Assembly: GCF_009497155.1 (NCBI RefSeq)
Contig: NZ_WINI01000007.1
Span: 69,137 to 133,136 of the forward strand
Source: Glaciimonas soli
GTDB lineage: Bacteria > Pseudomonadota > Gammaproteobacteria > Burkholderiales > Burkholderiaceae_D
Reading direction: 5' to 3'
Length of the DNA: 64,000 nt
The notes beneath the pieces were generated by a model that saw only the letters and a list, made by a program, of their open reading frames with translations, was not told the origin of the DNA and searched no databases. The first letter of the stretch is position 1, and the number at the start of each line of letters is the position of its first letter. Shown here one piece after another: positions 29,061 to 38,421 of the stretch. Made by a program: the position numbers and the translations under genes.

Positions 29061-30122
29061 TTACTTCTGTGTTGAAGAGATTTCCGGCATTGTGACAACA
29101 ATTTTTCCCTTTGCATGTCCCGATTCAAGCTTGGCCATCGCGTCGATGATGTTTTCAAACGGATAAACGCTGTCGACGATCACCTTGATCACACCTGCAT
29201 CAACGAGGCGAGCGAGTTCGGCCAAGTCTGCTCCGCTCGGGTGCATGAACAGATAGCGGTAGTGCACGCCATGCTTTCTGGCGTGACGCCGCAACAAGAA
29301 GCTTGCGAACCAGAACAATGCCTGCAAACCAAACCCGCGCCCCAAGTCTTTCGATGCGGTTAGCGGCTCCGGAATGCCGGCAACCGTCACAACGGTTGCG
29401 CCTGGACGCACTATGGCGAAAGCCTGTTCAAGGGTATCGCCGCCAAGCAAATCGAATGCACCATCGAATTCTGACAGAACTGACATGGGCTTTTCTTTCG
29501 TGTAATCGACGACAATGTCAGCTCCAAGTTGCCGTACCAGCGCTTCCCCGCGCGGTGACGCTGTGGTCGCGACTTGGGCGCCAAGGTGTTTGGCGATCTG
29601 TATGGCGAAGCTACCTACACCACCAGCGCCTCCGGAAATGAAGATGCACTGTCCCTTCTCAACGCGCAATTCATCGCGCAGTGCCTGAAGAGCGGTCAGT
29701 CCGGCAAGGGGTATGGCAGCGGCGGCTGCAAAGTCGAGGCTCGCCGGTAGCTGGGCCGCATGATCCTCCTCGACGATCGCGAACTGCGCAAAAGCTCCCA
29801 TTCTTTCCTTGGCAACGCGTGCGAACACGCGGTCGCCAATGTGAAAACGATGCACCTGTCCGCCGCATGCGACTACCTCACCCGCCAGTTCGTTGCCAAG
29901 CACTGCTGGCAGCTGATAACGCTGGACGATTCGCAAGTCGCCCTTGCGAATCTTGAAGTCCACGGGGTTCAGTCCTGCAGCTCTGACGCGGATGAGAAGT
30001 TGCCTCGCGTTAGGCACGGGTACAGGCACTTGCCCAAGGCTTGTCAGTTCCGGGCCACCGTAAGCCTTCAATACAAATGCCTGCATACTATTTGGAATAG
30101 TAATTAATGGAGTCGTCATCAT
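29061..30122 (-). CDS. Zinc-independent medium-chain quinone oxidoreductase-like reductase
   Basis: The 353-residue product matches the MDR superfamily of NADPH:quinone oxidoreductase-like enzymes. The GroES-like domain contains AAGLNPVDFKIRKGD and GNELAGEV. The nucleotide-binding fold begins FISGGAGGVGSFAIQIAKHLGA. The catalytic zinc cysteine and the structural zinc lobe of alcohol dehydrogenases are missing, so a zinc-independent reductase is likely. Two ATGs in tandem (30122 and 30119) follow GAGG; the first is used. Substrate unknown; single gene. Confidence 0.85.
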   Translation of the reverse strand: MMTTPLITIPNSMQAFVLKAYGGPELTSLGQVPVPVPNARQLLIRVRAAGLNPVDFKIRKGDLRIVQRYQLPAVLGNELAGEVVACGGQVHRFHIGDRVFARVAKERMGAFAQFAIVEEDHAAQLPASLDFAAAAAIPLAGLTALQALRDELRVEKGQCIFISGGAGGVGSFAIQIAKHLGAQVATTASPRGEALVRQLGADIVVDYTKEKPMSVLSEFDGAFDLLGGDTLEQAFAIVRPGATVVTVAGIPEPLTASKDLGRGFGLQALFWFASFLLRRHARKHGVHYRYLFMHPSGADLAELARLVDAGVIKVIVDSVYPFENIIDAMAKLESGHAKGKIVVTMPEISSTQK

Positions 30123-30191
30123 TCGTACCTCAGTGAGCCTAAATACCAAAAATTCCGTTCAAAAATACGGATTTAGTACGTTCTCAAAACA

Positions 30192-30749
30192 CTAACTATA
30201 GACACGAGAAAAGCGAAAGCAGTCCCTGGCTTTGTCGCCGAATGAGGGCAGCACGAACCACTTTTCCAGCAGTGCTTCCTGCTGGAGCCCAAGTTTCGCA
30301 AGGACTCTGTGCGCACCGATATTCTCAATATCGCAGGCTGTCCAGATTCTCTCAAAACAACCACTCTGCTCCAAAAAAAGCAACCCTGCTCCCGCGGCTT
30401 CCGTCATCAGACCTTTCCCCCAAAAACGGCGGCCAATTCCAAAATGTATCTCGCAAGTGCCTCCTTCGAAGCAAATCAAAAAAATTCCAATCGCCATATT
30501 TGTTTCACGGTAACTAATTACCCAAGCAAATCCCGGGCTCTTATCGCTCCATCTTATATTGCACCAAGCGTCCAGCATTTTTTTCGTCTGATCAATGTTC
30601 GAATGCACTTCTCGTTGCAGATATTTCGAAGATTCCGCGTCTCCGCAATATTCTCGAAATAATGCGTCCTCATCTCCAGACTGGAATCGCCGAAGATGTA
30701 AACGACTAGTTTCCAAATCCGTCACGCACGCACGAATATTAAGATCCAT
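30192..30749 (-). CDS. GNAT-family N-acetyltransferase (RimJ/RimL-like)
   Basis: The 185-residue product has a GNAT pattern: ETSRLHLRRF at the N-terminus, then IHFGIGRRFWGKGLMTEAAGA with the pantothenate-binding R/Q-x-x-G-x-G/A-type turn, and a later NIGAHRVLAKLGL. These features resemble RimJ/RimL acetyltransferases of ribosomal proteins, but many members modify small molecules. The ATG at 30749 is chosen because it matches the family start; an upstream in-frame start adds 13 residues. Confidence 0.82.
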   Translation of the reverse strand: MDLNIRACVTDLETSRLHLRRFQSGDEDALFREYCGDAESSKYLQREVHSNIDQTKKMLDAWCNIRWSDKSPGFAWVISYRETNMAIGIFLICFEGGTCEIHFGIGRRFWGKGLMTEAAGAGLLFLEQSGCFERIWTACDIENIGAHRVLAKLGLQQEALLEKWFVLPSFGDKARDCFRFSRVYS

Positions 30750-30963
30750 GTCTTTTATTGATCTCACGTTATCACCGTCCAATATCACACAACAAAATGA
30801 GAGCGTTTTGAGTGCTCATATACGTCATCCGCAATCCTGCACTCGCTGCAACATCTGTGTCGTCTTGCAGCTAAGTCTGTTTAGCTCGCGAATTTTATTG
30901 CCAATAAGAAATGATAAATTAAATTTCACCCGCCTATAAACTTTTTTAATTCTTTCATTTATA

Positions 30964-30979
30964 CTGTATGCATGCACAG
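30964..30979. promoter_or_regulatory. LexA-binding (SOS) box upstream of imuA
   Basis: CTGTATGCATGCACAG fits the CTGT-N8-ACAG LexA consensus. It lies 50 bp ahead of imuA and should repress the imuA-imuB-dnaE2 cassette until DNA damage cleaves LexA. Confidence 0.88.
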
Positions 30980-31029
30980 TATTCAGAGTTATTAAAAGCT
31001 CTCTAATTCACCACGCAAGAGGAGAGAAC

Positions 31030-31770
31030 ATGGCAATAGTCTCAACCATGTCGGCGGGTGCCGCCAACGCCATCGCCCAGATGCCGAATGCTTTATGGCG
31101 GGCGAACGAGATGGCGACCTGCCGGACATCAACGCTGCCATCCGGCTTTACAGCCCTGGACGGCGAATTGCCGAACGCCGGATGGCCGAAGTCCACATTG
31201 ATTGAATTGCTACTCCAACAAGCCGGCATAGGCGAACTGCAACTGTTGAAACCGACATTGAGCACCTTGGCTCGCAGCCAACGTATCGCACTGATTCAGC
31301 CGCCACACTTACCCCACGGTGCCGCCTTCCATGGCTGGGGCCTGCGCCCCGAAAGCCTGTTCTGGATGAAAGCCAAGTCGACCGCTGATGCATTGTGGAG
31401 CGCCGAGCAGATCTTGAAAAACGGCAGTTGCGGCGCCCTCATCCTCTGGCAAAACAATATCCGTACTGAAGCGCTGCGCCGTCTGAATCTGGCCGCCCAG
31501 TCCGGCGATACGGTGTTTTGGTTGATACGCCCGATCTCCGCACGACAAGATACTTCGCCGGCGCCATTGCGTCTGGCGCTGCGGCCGGCCTTCGGCGGTG
31601 TCAGCGTCGACATCGTCAAACGCCGCGGCCCGACTTCGGAAGAAACCTTGTATATCCCTTTACCGGATATGCCAACCACCCGCCACATTCAGGAAATCGA
31701 ACATGCGCCTATGGATCAGCGTGCACCTGCCATCGCTGCCGCTCGAAGCATTCCGACCCTGCTGGTGTGA
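31030..31770 (+). CDS. imuA: Translesion synthesis-associated protein ImuA
   Basis: ImuA is a RecA-like accessory protein of the ImuA-ImuB-DnaE2 mutasome. The 246-residue product has the expected opening with ATCRTSTLPSGFTALDGELP and the core GWPKSTLIELLLQQAGIGELQLL, resembling a RecA/SulA fold without a complete Walker A. The ATG follows GGAGAGAAC. It is the first gene behind a perfect LexA box and overlaps imuB by 68 bp. The cassette is richer in G+C than the flanking genes. Confidence 0.9.
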   Translation: MAIVSTMSAGAANAIAQMPNALWRANEMATCRTSTLPSGFTALDGELPNAGWPKSTLIELLLQQAGIGELQLLKPTLSTLARSQRIALIQPPHLPHGAAFHGWGLRPESLFWMKAKSTADALWSAEQILKNGSCGALILWQNNIRTEALRRLNLAAQSGDTVFWLIRPISARQDTSPAPLRLALRPAFGGVSVDIVKRRGPTSEETLYIPLPDMPTTRHIQEIEHAPMDQRAPAIAAARSIPTLLV

Positions 31771-33172
31771 ACCTGCTGAGTACGCGCTTCTGGACCAGGA
31801 CCGCGTGCTCACCGTCTCCATCGAAGCGGCCGCCGCCGGTATTCGCCCTGGCATGCGCCGCGGCAGCGTGTCGGCCATTTCACCGAGCACGGTCCTGCTG
31901 GAGCGTGACCTCCACAAGGAGGCAATCGCTTTCGACGCGATCACCATGGCGCTGCTGCAATTTACGCCGGAAGTCACGATCCAGGATGATTTCAGCATCC
32001 TGCTCAATGTCACCGCGAGCCTGCGCCTGTTCGGCGGCCAACTAGCGCTGTGCAGGTGCCTGCAGACCAACGTCAAGGCACTGGGATTCACTGCCCGAAT
32101 CGGTACTGCGCCGACAGCACTGGGCGCCTGGCTACTGGCTAGAGCGAGATCCACCCGCAAGCTTCCAGTCCGGCGTCGCGCGATCAAGATGGACACGATG
32201 GCGCGCCGCTTGGATAAACTCCCATGTGACTTGCTACCCAATGCAGTCATCTACGCCGACTGGCTCAGCGGCATAGGCTGCGACTGCTTAGGCCAGTTGC
32301 GAGCGCTACCACGCGCTGGCCTGCAGCGACGCACCAACGAAAAGCTATTGGAATCCCTCGATAAAGCCTATGGTGAAGCCCTCGAGCTGTTCGAATGGAT
32401 CAAGACCCCGCAATTGTTCTCAGCTCGGGTGGAAACGCACGATCGTATCGAACATGCGGACGCGCTGCTGATCGGCGCCCACCGGCTGATCTTGCAACTG
32501 GTCGGCTGGCTGGTTTCACACCAGCTGGCGGTGACCCGGTTCGTGCTGACCATGGAGCATGAGCGCGGCCGCACCGCGATTGCGCCGACCGAACTGGAAG
32601 TAGCTCTGGCCGAGCCTGCCTGGCGCGAGGAGCATCTGGTCCGCCTGTTGAAGGAACGCCTGGGCCGGATAGAACTGATCGCGCCGGTGATCGCCTTGCG
32701 CCTGGACGCCGCCCAGCTCACTGCAATGCTACCGCCGACCGAATCGCTATTCCCGGAGCCCGGCGGCTCGCCGGAAGAATTCCATCGTCTGGTGGAGCTA
32801 TTGGTGGCACGTCTCGGCAAAGAGAATGTCTTGACTCTGGTTGGCGAGGCCGACCATCGACCCGAAACAGCCAATTGCTGGATGCCGGTAACCGACAAAC
32901 GCCCCCGGAAGACCGAAGAACCCGAGCCGCTGCGGCGACCAGCACTGCTGTTGGACAAACCCATCCAATTGCTGATACGCGATGAGCGCCCCTTCTATGG
33001 CTCGGCGCTGAAACTGATCAGCGGTCCGGAGCGAATCGAGTCTGGGTGGTTTGACGACAAATTGGCAGCGCGCGATTACTACGTCGGCCAAGGGGTAGAC
33101 GGTACCTGTTACTGGGTCTATCTGGAACGGATAGCGGACAGCCGCTGGTACCTGCACGGACTGTTTGCGTGA
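31703..33172 (+). CDS. imuB: ImuB, catalytically inactive Y-family polymerase-like protein
   Basis: ImuB acts as a scaffold, binding the sliding clamp and bringing DnaE2 to lesions. The 489-residue product starts MRLWISVHLPSLPLEAF, where active Y-family polymerases would have a catalytic aspartate (for example DVDCFF), so it should be inactive. The ATG at 31703 has the site AGGAAATCG and gives the family start. Possible clamp-binding motif: the short motif QLFSAR at about residue 235 needs checking. It follows imuA with a 68-bp overlap and precedes dnaE2 by 6 bp. Confidence 0.9.
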   Translation: MRLWISVHLPSLPLEAFRPCWCEPAEYALLDQDRVLTVSIEAAAAGIRPGMRRGSVSAISPSTVLLERDLHKEAIAFDAITMALLQFTPEVTIQDDFSILLNVTASLRLFGGQLALCRCLQTNVKALGFTARIGTAPTALGAWLLARARSTRKLPVRRRAIKMDTMARRLDKLPCDLLPNAVIYADWLSGIGCDCLGQLRALPRAGLQRRTNEKLLESLDKAYGEALELFEWIKTPQLFSARVETHDRIEHADALLIGAHRLILQLVGWLVSHQLAVTRFVLTMEHERGRTAIAPTELEVALAEPAWREEHLVRLLKERLGRIELIAPVIALRLDAAQLTAMLPPTESLFPEPGGSPEEFHRLVELLVARLGKENVLTLVGEADHRPETANCWMPVTDKRPRKTEEPEPLRRPALLLDKPIQLLIRDERPFYGSALKLISGPERIESGWFDDKLAARDYYVGQGVDGTCYWVYLERIADSRWYLHGLFA

Positions 33173-33178
33173 ACGATC

Positions 33179-36100
33179 ATGGCTGCTCCTTCCATCCTGC
33201 CAGCCTATGCCGAACTACAAACCGTCTCCAATTATTCCTTCCTGCGCGGCGCATCCTGCCCTGAAGACCTTGTCGAGCGCGGAGCCAAGCTCGGATACGC
33301 GGCAATGGCGATCACCGATGAATGCAGCGTTGCCGGTGCCGTCAAGGCGCATGTCGCGGCCAAGGACCTGGGCCTGCATCTGATCATCGGCAGCCAGATG
33401 TTAGTCACTCCCGAAGAACATAGCCCGCCATTCAATCTGATCGTGCTGGCCATGAACAAGAACGGCTACGGTAATCTGTGCGAGCTGATCACCGCCGGCC
33501 GCATGCGTGGCAAGAAAGGCAGCTATCTGGTTAAACCGGAAGATATCGCCAACCCCGGCGGTGAGTTGTTCTATCTGCGCGGGATGCCGGACTGCCAGTT
33601 GATCCTGGCACCGGCGTACGGTATCGATCAGGAAACGCTGTCCCGACAAGCGGCCTGGCTGGTGCATACGGCGCCGGGTCGAGCCAGGATCGCATTGAGT
33701 CTGCATTACCGCTCCAAGGACGACGAACACAAGGCGCTCGTCGCTGAAGTCGCCGAGGAATATAGCCTGCCTGTCGTGGCGACCGGTGATGTCTGCATGC
33801 ATGTTCGCTCATACAAACCGATTCAGGACACGATGACCGCTATACGGCACAAACTACCGATCGCAAAATGCGGCTTCCGGCTGGCCTCGAATGCGGAACA
33901 GCACCTGCGTTCCCGACTACGGCTGGGCAACCTGTACTCGCGGGAGGCCTTGGAAGAGACGCTACGAGTCGCGCAATTGTGCACTTTTAGCCTGGATGAG
34001 CTGAAATACGAATATCCGGAAGAACTGGCACCGCCCGGCGAGACGCCGACCAGCTACCTGCGCAAGGAAGTCTATATCGGCGCTAACTGGCGCTTTCCCG
34101 GTGGTATCCCAGCCAACGTTCAGCAACAGCTTGAGAATGAACTGGCGCTGATTGCGCAACTGCAGTACGAAGCCTATTTCCTGACGGTCTACGATATCGT
34201 CCGCTTCGCCCGTAGTCAGAAAATCCTGTGTCAGGGCCGCGGCTCGGCGGCCAATTCTGCCGTTTGCTACTGTTTGGGCGTCACGGAAGTCGATCCCGCA
34301 CGCGGCACATTACTGTTCGAACGCTTCATCAGTGCGGAGCGCAACGAACCGCCGGATATCGATATCGACTTTGAACACCAGCGCCGCGAAGAAGTCATCC
34401 AGTACATCTACAATAAATACGGCCGGGTTCGTGCTGCACTGACGGCAGTCGTCCGCAGCTACCGTGTCAAGAGTGTCCTGACTGACGTCGGCAAGGCCTT
34501 GGGCGTGGACCAGTCCATCATTGATAAGGTGAACGATGCGCGCGACGGCTGGGGTGGTACTTCGGACCTGATGGAACGATTAGCCAGTTGCGGATTCGAT
34601 CCGGATTCGGCGATCGCTGCCAAATGGGCGGATATCGCCGATAAGATGATGCGCTTCCCACGCCATATGTCGCAGCACCCGGGAGGCTTCGTGATCTCGC
34701 GCGGTAAGTTGTCGAGGCTGGTGCCGATTGAACCGGCTCGGATGATCGACCGCAGTATTGTGCAGTGGGACAAGGATGATCTGGATGCGGTCGGGCTGCT
34801 GAAGGTGGATATCCTGGCACTCGGCATGCTGAGCTGCCTGCGGCGGGCACTGGACATCGTGTCGGAACAGCGTGGCGAACGCTTCGAACTGTACGACATC
34901 CCGCCCGAGGATCCGGCGACCTATGACATGATCTCCCAGGCAGATACGGTCGGCGTGTTTCAGATCGAGAGTCGCGCGCAGATGGCTATGCTGCCCCGGA
35001 TGCAGCCGCGTACCTTTTACGACCTGGTGATTGAGATCGCGATCATCCGACCTGGGCCGATCGAGGGCGGCATGATCCAGCCCTACCTGCGCCGACGCAC
35101 CGGCGAGGAACTGGTCAGCTATCCGAGTCCGGCGATGGAAGCTGTACTGGAGCGCACATTGGGGGTGCCTATCTTTCAGGAGCAGGTGATGCAAATCGCG
35201 ATGGTTGCTGCTGGCTTTACGCCCGGAGAAGCGGACCGGCTGCGCAGAGCCATGGCCGCCTGGAAGCGCAAGGGCAACCTGGAGCAGTTCGACGCCAAAC
35301 TACGGACCGGCATGGCCGAGCGCGGCTATACCCCGGAATTCGCCGAATCTATCGTCGCGCAAATCCGCGGATTTGCCTCATACGGATTCCCGGAATCGCA
35401 CGCATCCAGCTTTGCGCTGCTGGCTTATGCAAGTAGCTGGCTGAAATGCCATGAACCAGCCGCTTTCCTGGCTGCGTTGCTGAATAGCTGGCCTGTGGGC
35501 TTCTATCCACCATCACAATTGGTACAGGATGCCAGGAGACACGGTATCGAAGTGCGGCCGGTTGACGTCTGCATCAGCGGCTGGGAGGCCGCGCTGGAGA
35601 AAAGCGATAAGCAACATGCCGCAGTACGTCTGGGTATGAATAATGTGAAAGGTCTGGAGCAGGATGCCGCCTGGCGCATCGAAGAAACCCGGGCGATCAA
35701 ATCGTTTGCCAGCGTCAGCGATCTGGCGGAGCGCGCGCAATTGAGTCGCAAGACGCTGCAGGCCTTGGCCGCCGCAGACGCGCTGAAATCGTTGGCAGGC
35801 AACCGGCGTCAGGCGCAGTGGCAATCGGCAGTCAGCATCCCGGACAAGGACTTATTGCGGCCAGCCAAAGTCGCTGAAGAGCACCTGGAACTAGCAGCGC
35901 CGACCGAGAGCCAGACCATAGTCGACGACTATCGCAGTACCGGGCTGACGCTGAACCGCCATCCGTTGGCACTACTCCGGCATCAGCTGAGCGCAAAAAA
36001 ACTGCTGACCGCCGATGCTCTGAATGCCTGTGGCGATGGTGCTCTGGTCAGGGGCTGCGGCATCGTCACGGTACGGCAGCGGCCGCAGACGGCGAAAGGG

Positions 36101-36322
36101 ACGATCTTCATCACATTGGAAGACGAAACCGGGACGGTAAATGTAATCGTCTGGCCCAAACTGGTGGAAGACTTCCGCAACGAGGTGTACAACTCGGCGA
36201 TGTTAGCGGTGTATGGGCGTTGGCAGAGCAAAGGTGGCGTCCAGCATCTGGTGGCGATGCGGCTGGTGGATATGTCTCACTTGCTGGGGGAGTTGACTAC
36301 TCATAGCAGGGATTTTTGCTGA
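33179..36322 (+). CDS. dnaE2: Error-prone DNA polymerase DnaE2 (ImuC)
   Basis: DnaE2 is a C-family polymerase used for damage-induced mutagenesis. The 1,047-residue protein has an N-terminal PHP domain beginning LQTVSNYSFLRGAS. The palm contains the catalytic aspartates near 393-397 (PDIDIDFE), followed by GRGSAANSAVCYCLG earlier at about 355. The long domain around FPRHMSQHPGGFVISRG and GFASYGFPESHASSFALLAYAS is typical of DnaE2. A C-terminal OB-fold is present. It is the last gene of the SOS cassette. The short spacing after imuB suggests one transcript. Confidence 0.95.
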   Translation: MAAPSILPAYAELQTVSNYSFLRGASCPEDLVERGAKLGYAAMAITDECSVAGAVKAHVAAKDLGLHLIIGSQMLVTPEEHSPPFNLIVLAMNKNGYGNLCELITAGRMRGKKGSYLVKPEDIANPGGELFYLRGMPDCQLILAPAYGIDQETLSRQAAWLVHTAPGRARIALSLHYRSKDDEHKALVAEVAEEYSLPVVATGDVCMHVRSYKPIQDTMTAIRHKLPIAKCGFRLASNAEQHLRSRLRLGNLYSREALEETLRVAQLCTFSLDELKYEYPEELAPPGETPTSYLRKEVYIGANWRFPGGIPANVQQQLENELALIAQLQYEAYFLTVYDIVRFARSQKILCQGRGSAANSAVCYCLGVTEVDPARGTLLFERFISAERNEPPDIDIDFEHQRREEVIQYIYNKYGRVRAALTAVVRSYRVKSVLTDVGKALGVDQSIIDKVNDARDGWGGTSDLMERLASCGFDPDSAIAAKWADIADKMMRFPRHMSQHPGGFVISRGKLSRLVPIEPARMIDRSIVQWDKDDLDAVGLLKVDILALGMLSCLRRALDIVSEQRGERFELYDIPPEDPATYDMISQADTVGVFQIESRAQMAMLPRMQPRTFYDLVIEIAIIRPGPIEGGMIQPYLRRRTGEELVSYPSPAMEAVLERTLGVPIFQEQVMQIAMVAAGFTPGEADRLRRAMAAWKRKGNLEQFDAKLRTGMAERGYTPEFAESIVAQIRGFASYGFPESHASSFALLAYASSWLKCHEPAAFLAALLNSWPVGFYPPSQLVQDARRHGIEVRPVDVCISGWEAALEKSDKQHAAVRLGMNNVKGLEQDAAWRIEETRAIKSFASVSDLAERAQLSRKTLQALAAADALKSLAGNRRQAQWQSAVSIPDKDLLRPAKVAEEHLELAAPTESQTIVDDYRSTGLTLNRHPLALLRHQLSAKKLLTADALNACGDGALVRGCGIVTVRQRPQTAKGTIFITLEDETGTVNVIVWPKLVEDFRNEVYNSAMLAVYGRWQSKGGVQHLVAMRLVDMSHLLGELTTHSRDFC

Positions 36323-36545
36323 TACCGGAATGGATAAATGACAGGTACCGCGTGGTTATATGTCGACCGATTTGGGGCGCCTCAATGATTCGCATACTGC
36401 TGGCTATAACTGCCGGTAGCGATTTAGGTATTGCACTATGTGCAGTTGTCTATTATTTTTACAGTGCATGTAAACATGCAATGCCGTCCTGGTCGGATTT
36501 AAAAAAACAGTGATTGCATCTATTTATCATTTTTAAAGCGACGAC

Positions 36546-36773
36546 ATGAAAAAACTACAAACGACACTCGTTGCCGCAGCTGCTTTAAGTCTCACAATCG
36601 CGATATTTTTATTCATTTCGACAATGGGATTTGCTATATCGCCTTTGTATCTCACTTTTAGTACAGATCACCCTACGCTCCTGAGATGTCTGAACTTATT
36701 CTTATTGTTGTTTAGTATTGCTTGCGTAGTATTCAGCATGCGCCAACGCAAGCATAATGAAATTGAATCTTGA
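36546..36773 (+). CDS. Small two-helix membrane protein, unknown function
   Basis: This 75-residue ORF has two hydrophobic stretches, at about residues 8-33 (ALSLTIAIFLFISTMGFAI) and 49-65 (LNLFLLLFSIACVVF), and a basic end RQRKHN. The start MKKLQTTLVAAA is preceded by only a weak ribosome-binding site. Its end overlaps the long version of the next ORF. No recognised family. It could be a real membrane protein, or a chance frame in a short gap. Confidence 0.4.
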   Translation: MKKLQTTLVAAAALSLTIAIFLFISTMGFAISPLYLTFSTDHPTLLRCLNLFLLLFSIACVVFSMRQRKHNEIES

Positions 36774-36813
36774 AATTCAAGATCGCACAGTGAACTACTC
36801 TCAAAGGGCAATC

Positions 36814-37305
36814 ATGCAAGAGATCCACATAAGGCATAGTGAAGCAGAAGACATTGAAGCGATAAAAGATATTTATGCGTGTCCCAAGGCGATGGCCGGG
36901 ACGCTGCAACTACCCTTTCCGACACTAAAAAAATGGCAAAAACAGCTGAGTGAATTACCAGTGGGCGTGTACAGTCTGGTCGCCGTCATTGATAACATCA
37001 TTGTCGGACAGTTAGGTTTGGAGGCAAATCAAAGGCCGCGACGCAAGCATGTCGCAAGCTTTGGTATTGCAGTAAAAGATGCCTATCAAGGTCAAGGAGT
37101 CGGCAGTAAATTGCTCGCTGCTGCGATTGATCTTGCAGATAACTGGCTCAATATCACTCGGATTGAACTGACTGTATTCACTGACAACGCTGCTGCCATC
37201 GCTACCTACAAGAAGCATGGCTTCATTATTGAGGGCGAATCAGCGCAGTACGCTTTTCGCAACGGAGAATTTGTGAGTGTTTATCATATGGCGCGTTTGC
37301 GTTAA
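36814..37305 (+). CDS. GNAT-family N-acetyltransferase (YhhY-like)
   Basis: The 163-residue protein has the GNAT core: FGIAVKDAYQGQGVGSKLLAAAID with the acetyl-CoA loop (QGQGVG), then NAAAIATYKKHGF. The start MQEIHIRHSEAEDIEAI matches amino-acid N-acetyltransferases such as YhhY; the ATG at 36814 has AAAGGGC upstream. The longer frame adds 19 residues. It lies alone upstream of the phosphate transporter. Substrate unknown. Confidence 0.85.
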   Translation: MQEIHIRHSEAEDIEAIKDIYACPKAMAGTLQLPFPTLKKWQKQLSELPVGVYSLVAVIDNIIVGQLGLEANQRPRRKHVASFGIAVKDAYQGQGVGSKLLAAAIDLADNWLNITRIELTVFTDNAAAIATYKKHGFIIEGESAQYAFRNGEFVSVYHMARLR

Positions 37306-37406
37306 TGGTCTTATCACGTAAAACGGGGCAAGGTTCTCAATTGAAAACCCTGCCCCGCTAAACGAACTCGCTCGACGTACCCGGCATCGCCGAATACGGC
37401 TATGCA

Positions 37407-38417
37407 TTACAAAATATGCACCCCAATCCACCAGGCAATCGCGGCAACAAAAGCGGATGCCGGAATCGTGAAAATCCAGGCCCATACAATATTACCCGCC
37501 ACGCCCCAGCGGACCGCCGACATTTTACGCGCTGAACCAACGCCGACAATCGCGCCGGTGATCGTGTGCGTAGTCGATACCGGCACACCTAATATCGTTG
37601 CCAAAAACAGGGTAATCGCGCCACCTGTTTCAGCACAAAAACCGCCGACTGGTTTCAACTTCGTGATTTTCTGTCCCATGGTTTTGACGATACGCCAGCC
37701 GCCAAACAAGGTGCCCAAACTAATCGCACTGTAGCAGGACAAGATCACCCACCATGGTGGCAACGCATCCGAAGCGCTGGTCGCACCGGCTGCAATCAAC
37801 AGCATCCAGATAATCCCGATAGTCTTTTGCGCATCGTTACCGCCATGACCCAGACTGTACATAGAAGCTGAAATCAGTTGCAGACGACGGAACCATTTAT
37901 CCACTTTACGCGGTGTCGATTTTACGAATATCCACGATACCAGCACCATCATGATGGAGCCAAAAACAAAGCCCAACAGCGGTGACAAAACGATGAAGAC
38001 AATAGTTTTGATCAAGCCGGAAGCAATCAATGAACCGGTGCCAGCCTTGGCCACTGCAGCACCGACCAGACCACCGATCAATGCGTGCGATGAAGAAGAA
38101 GGAATCCCGTAATACCACGTGATGATATTCCAGAAAATAGCCCCGACCAGTGCCCCAAACACCACGTAATGGTCGACCACTTCGGGATGTATGGTGCCCT
38201 TGCCGACTGTGGCAGCAACGTGCAATTGGAAAATAGCAATCGCAACAAAGTTGAAAATCGCTGCCATGGCGACGGCTTGCTGCGGCTTGAGTACACCGGT
38301 AGAAACCACGGTGGCGATGGCATTGGCCGCATCATGAAAACCATTCATGAAGTCGAATACCAACGCCAATGCGATGAGTCCTGCTAGAACGTAGATACTG
38401 ATGTGAAGAGTTTGCAT
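37407..38417 (-). CDS. pit: Low-affinity inorganic phosphate transporter (PiT family)
   Basis: The 336-residue integral membrane protein moves phosphate (often as a metal-phosphate complex) with protons or sodium. Both copies of the PiT repeat are visible: FDFMNGFHDAANAIATVVST at the start and GHGGNDAQKTIGIIWMLL in the second half. About ten hydrophobic segments are seen. The gene begins 4 bp after the DUF47 partner stops, so they are one operon. Confidence 0.93.
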   Translation of the reverse strand: MQTLHISIYVLAGLIALALVFDFMNGFHDAANAIATVVSTGVLKPQQAVAMAAIFNFVAIAIFQLHVAATVGKGTIHPEVVDHYVVFGALVGAIFWNIITWYYGIPSSSSHALIGGLVGAAVAKAGTGSLIASGLIKTIVFIVLSPLLGFVFGSIMMVLVSWIFVKSTPRKVDKWFRRLQLISASMYSLGHGGNDAQKTIGIIWMLLIAAGATSASDALPPWWVILSCYSAISLGTLFGGWRIVKTMGQKITKLKPVGGFCAETGGAITLFLATILGVPVSTTHTITGAIVGVGSARKMSAVRWGVAGNIVWAWIFTIPASAFVAAIAWWIGVHIL

Positions 38418-38421
38418 GTGA

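Noticed and set aside
34580-35194. 204-codon minus-strand ORF inside dnaE2
   Set aside because: It lies antisense to the polymerase palm region and has no recognisable features; long antisense frames are expected in G+C-rich genes.
36385-36513. 42-codon plus-strand ORF with one hydrophobic stretch
   Set aside because: No ribosome-binding site and no neighbour link; hydrophobic segments of this size arise by chance.
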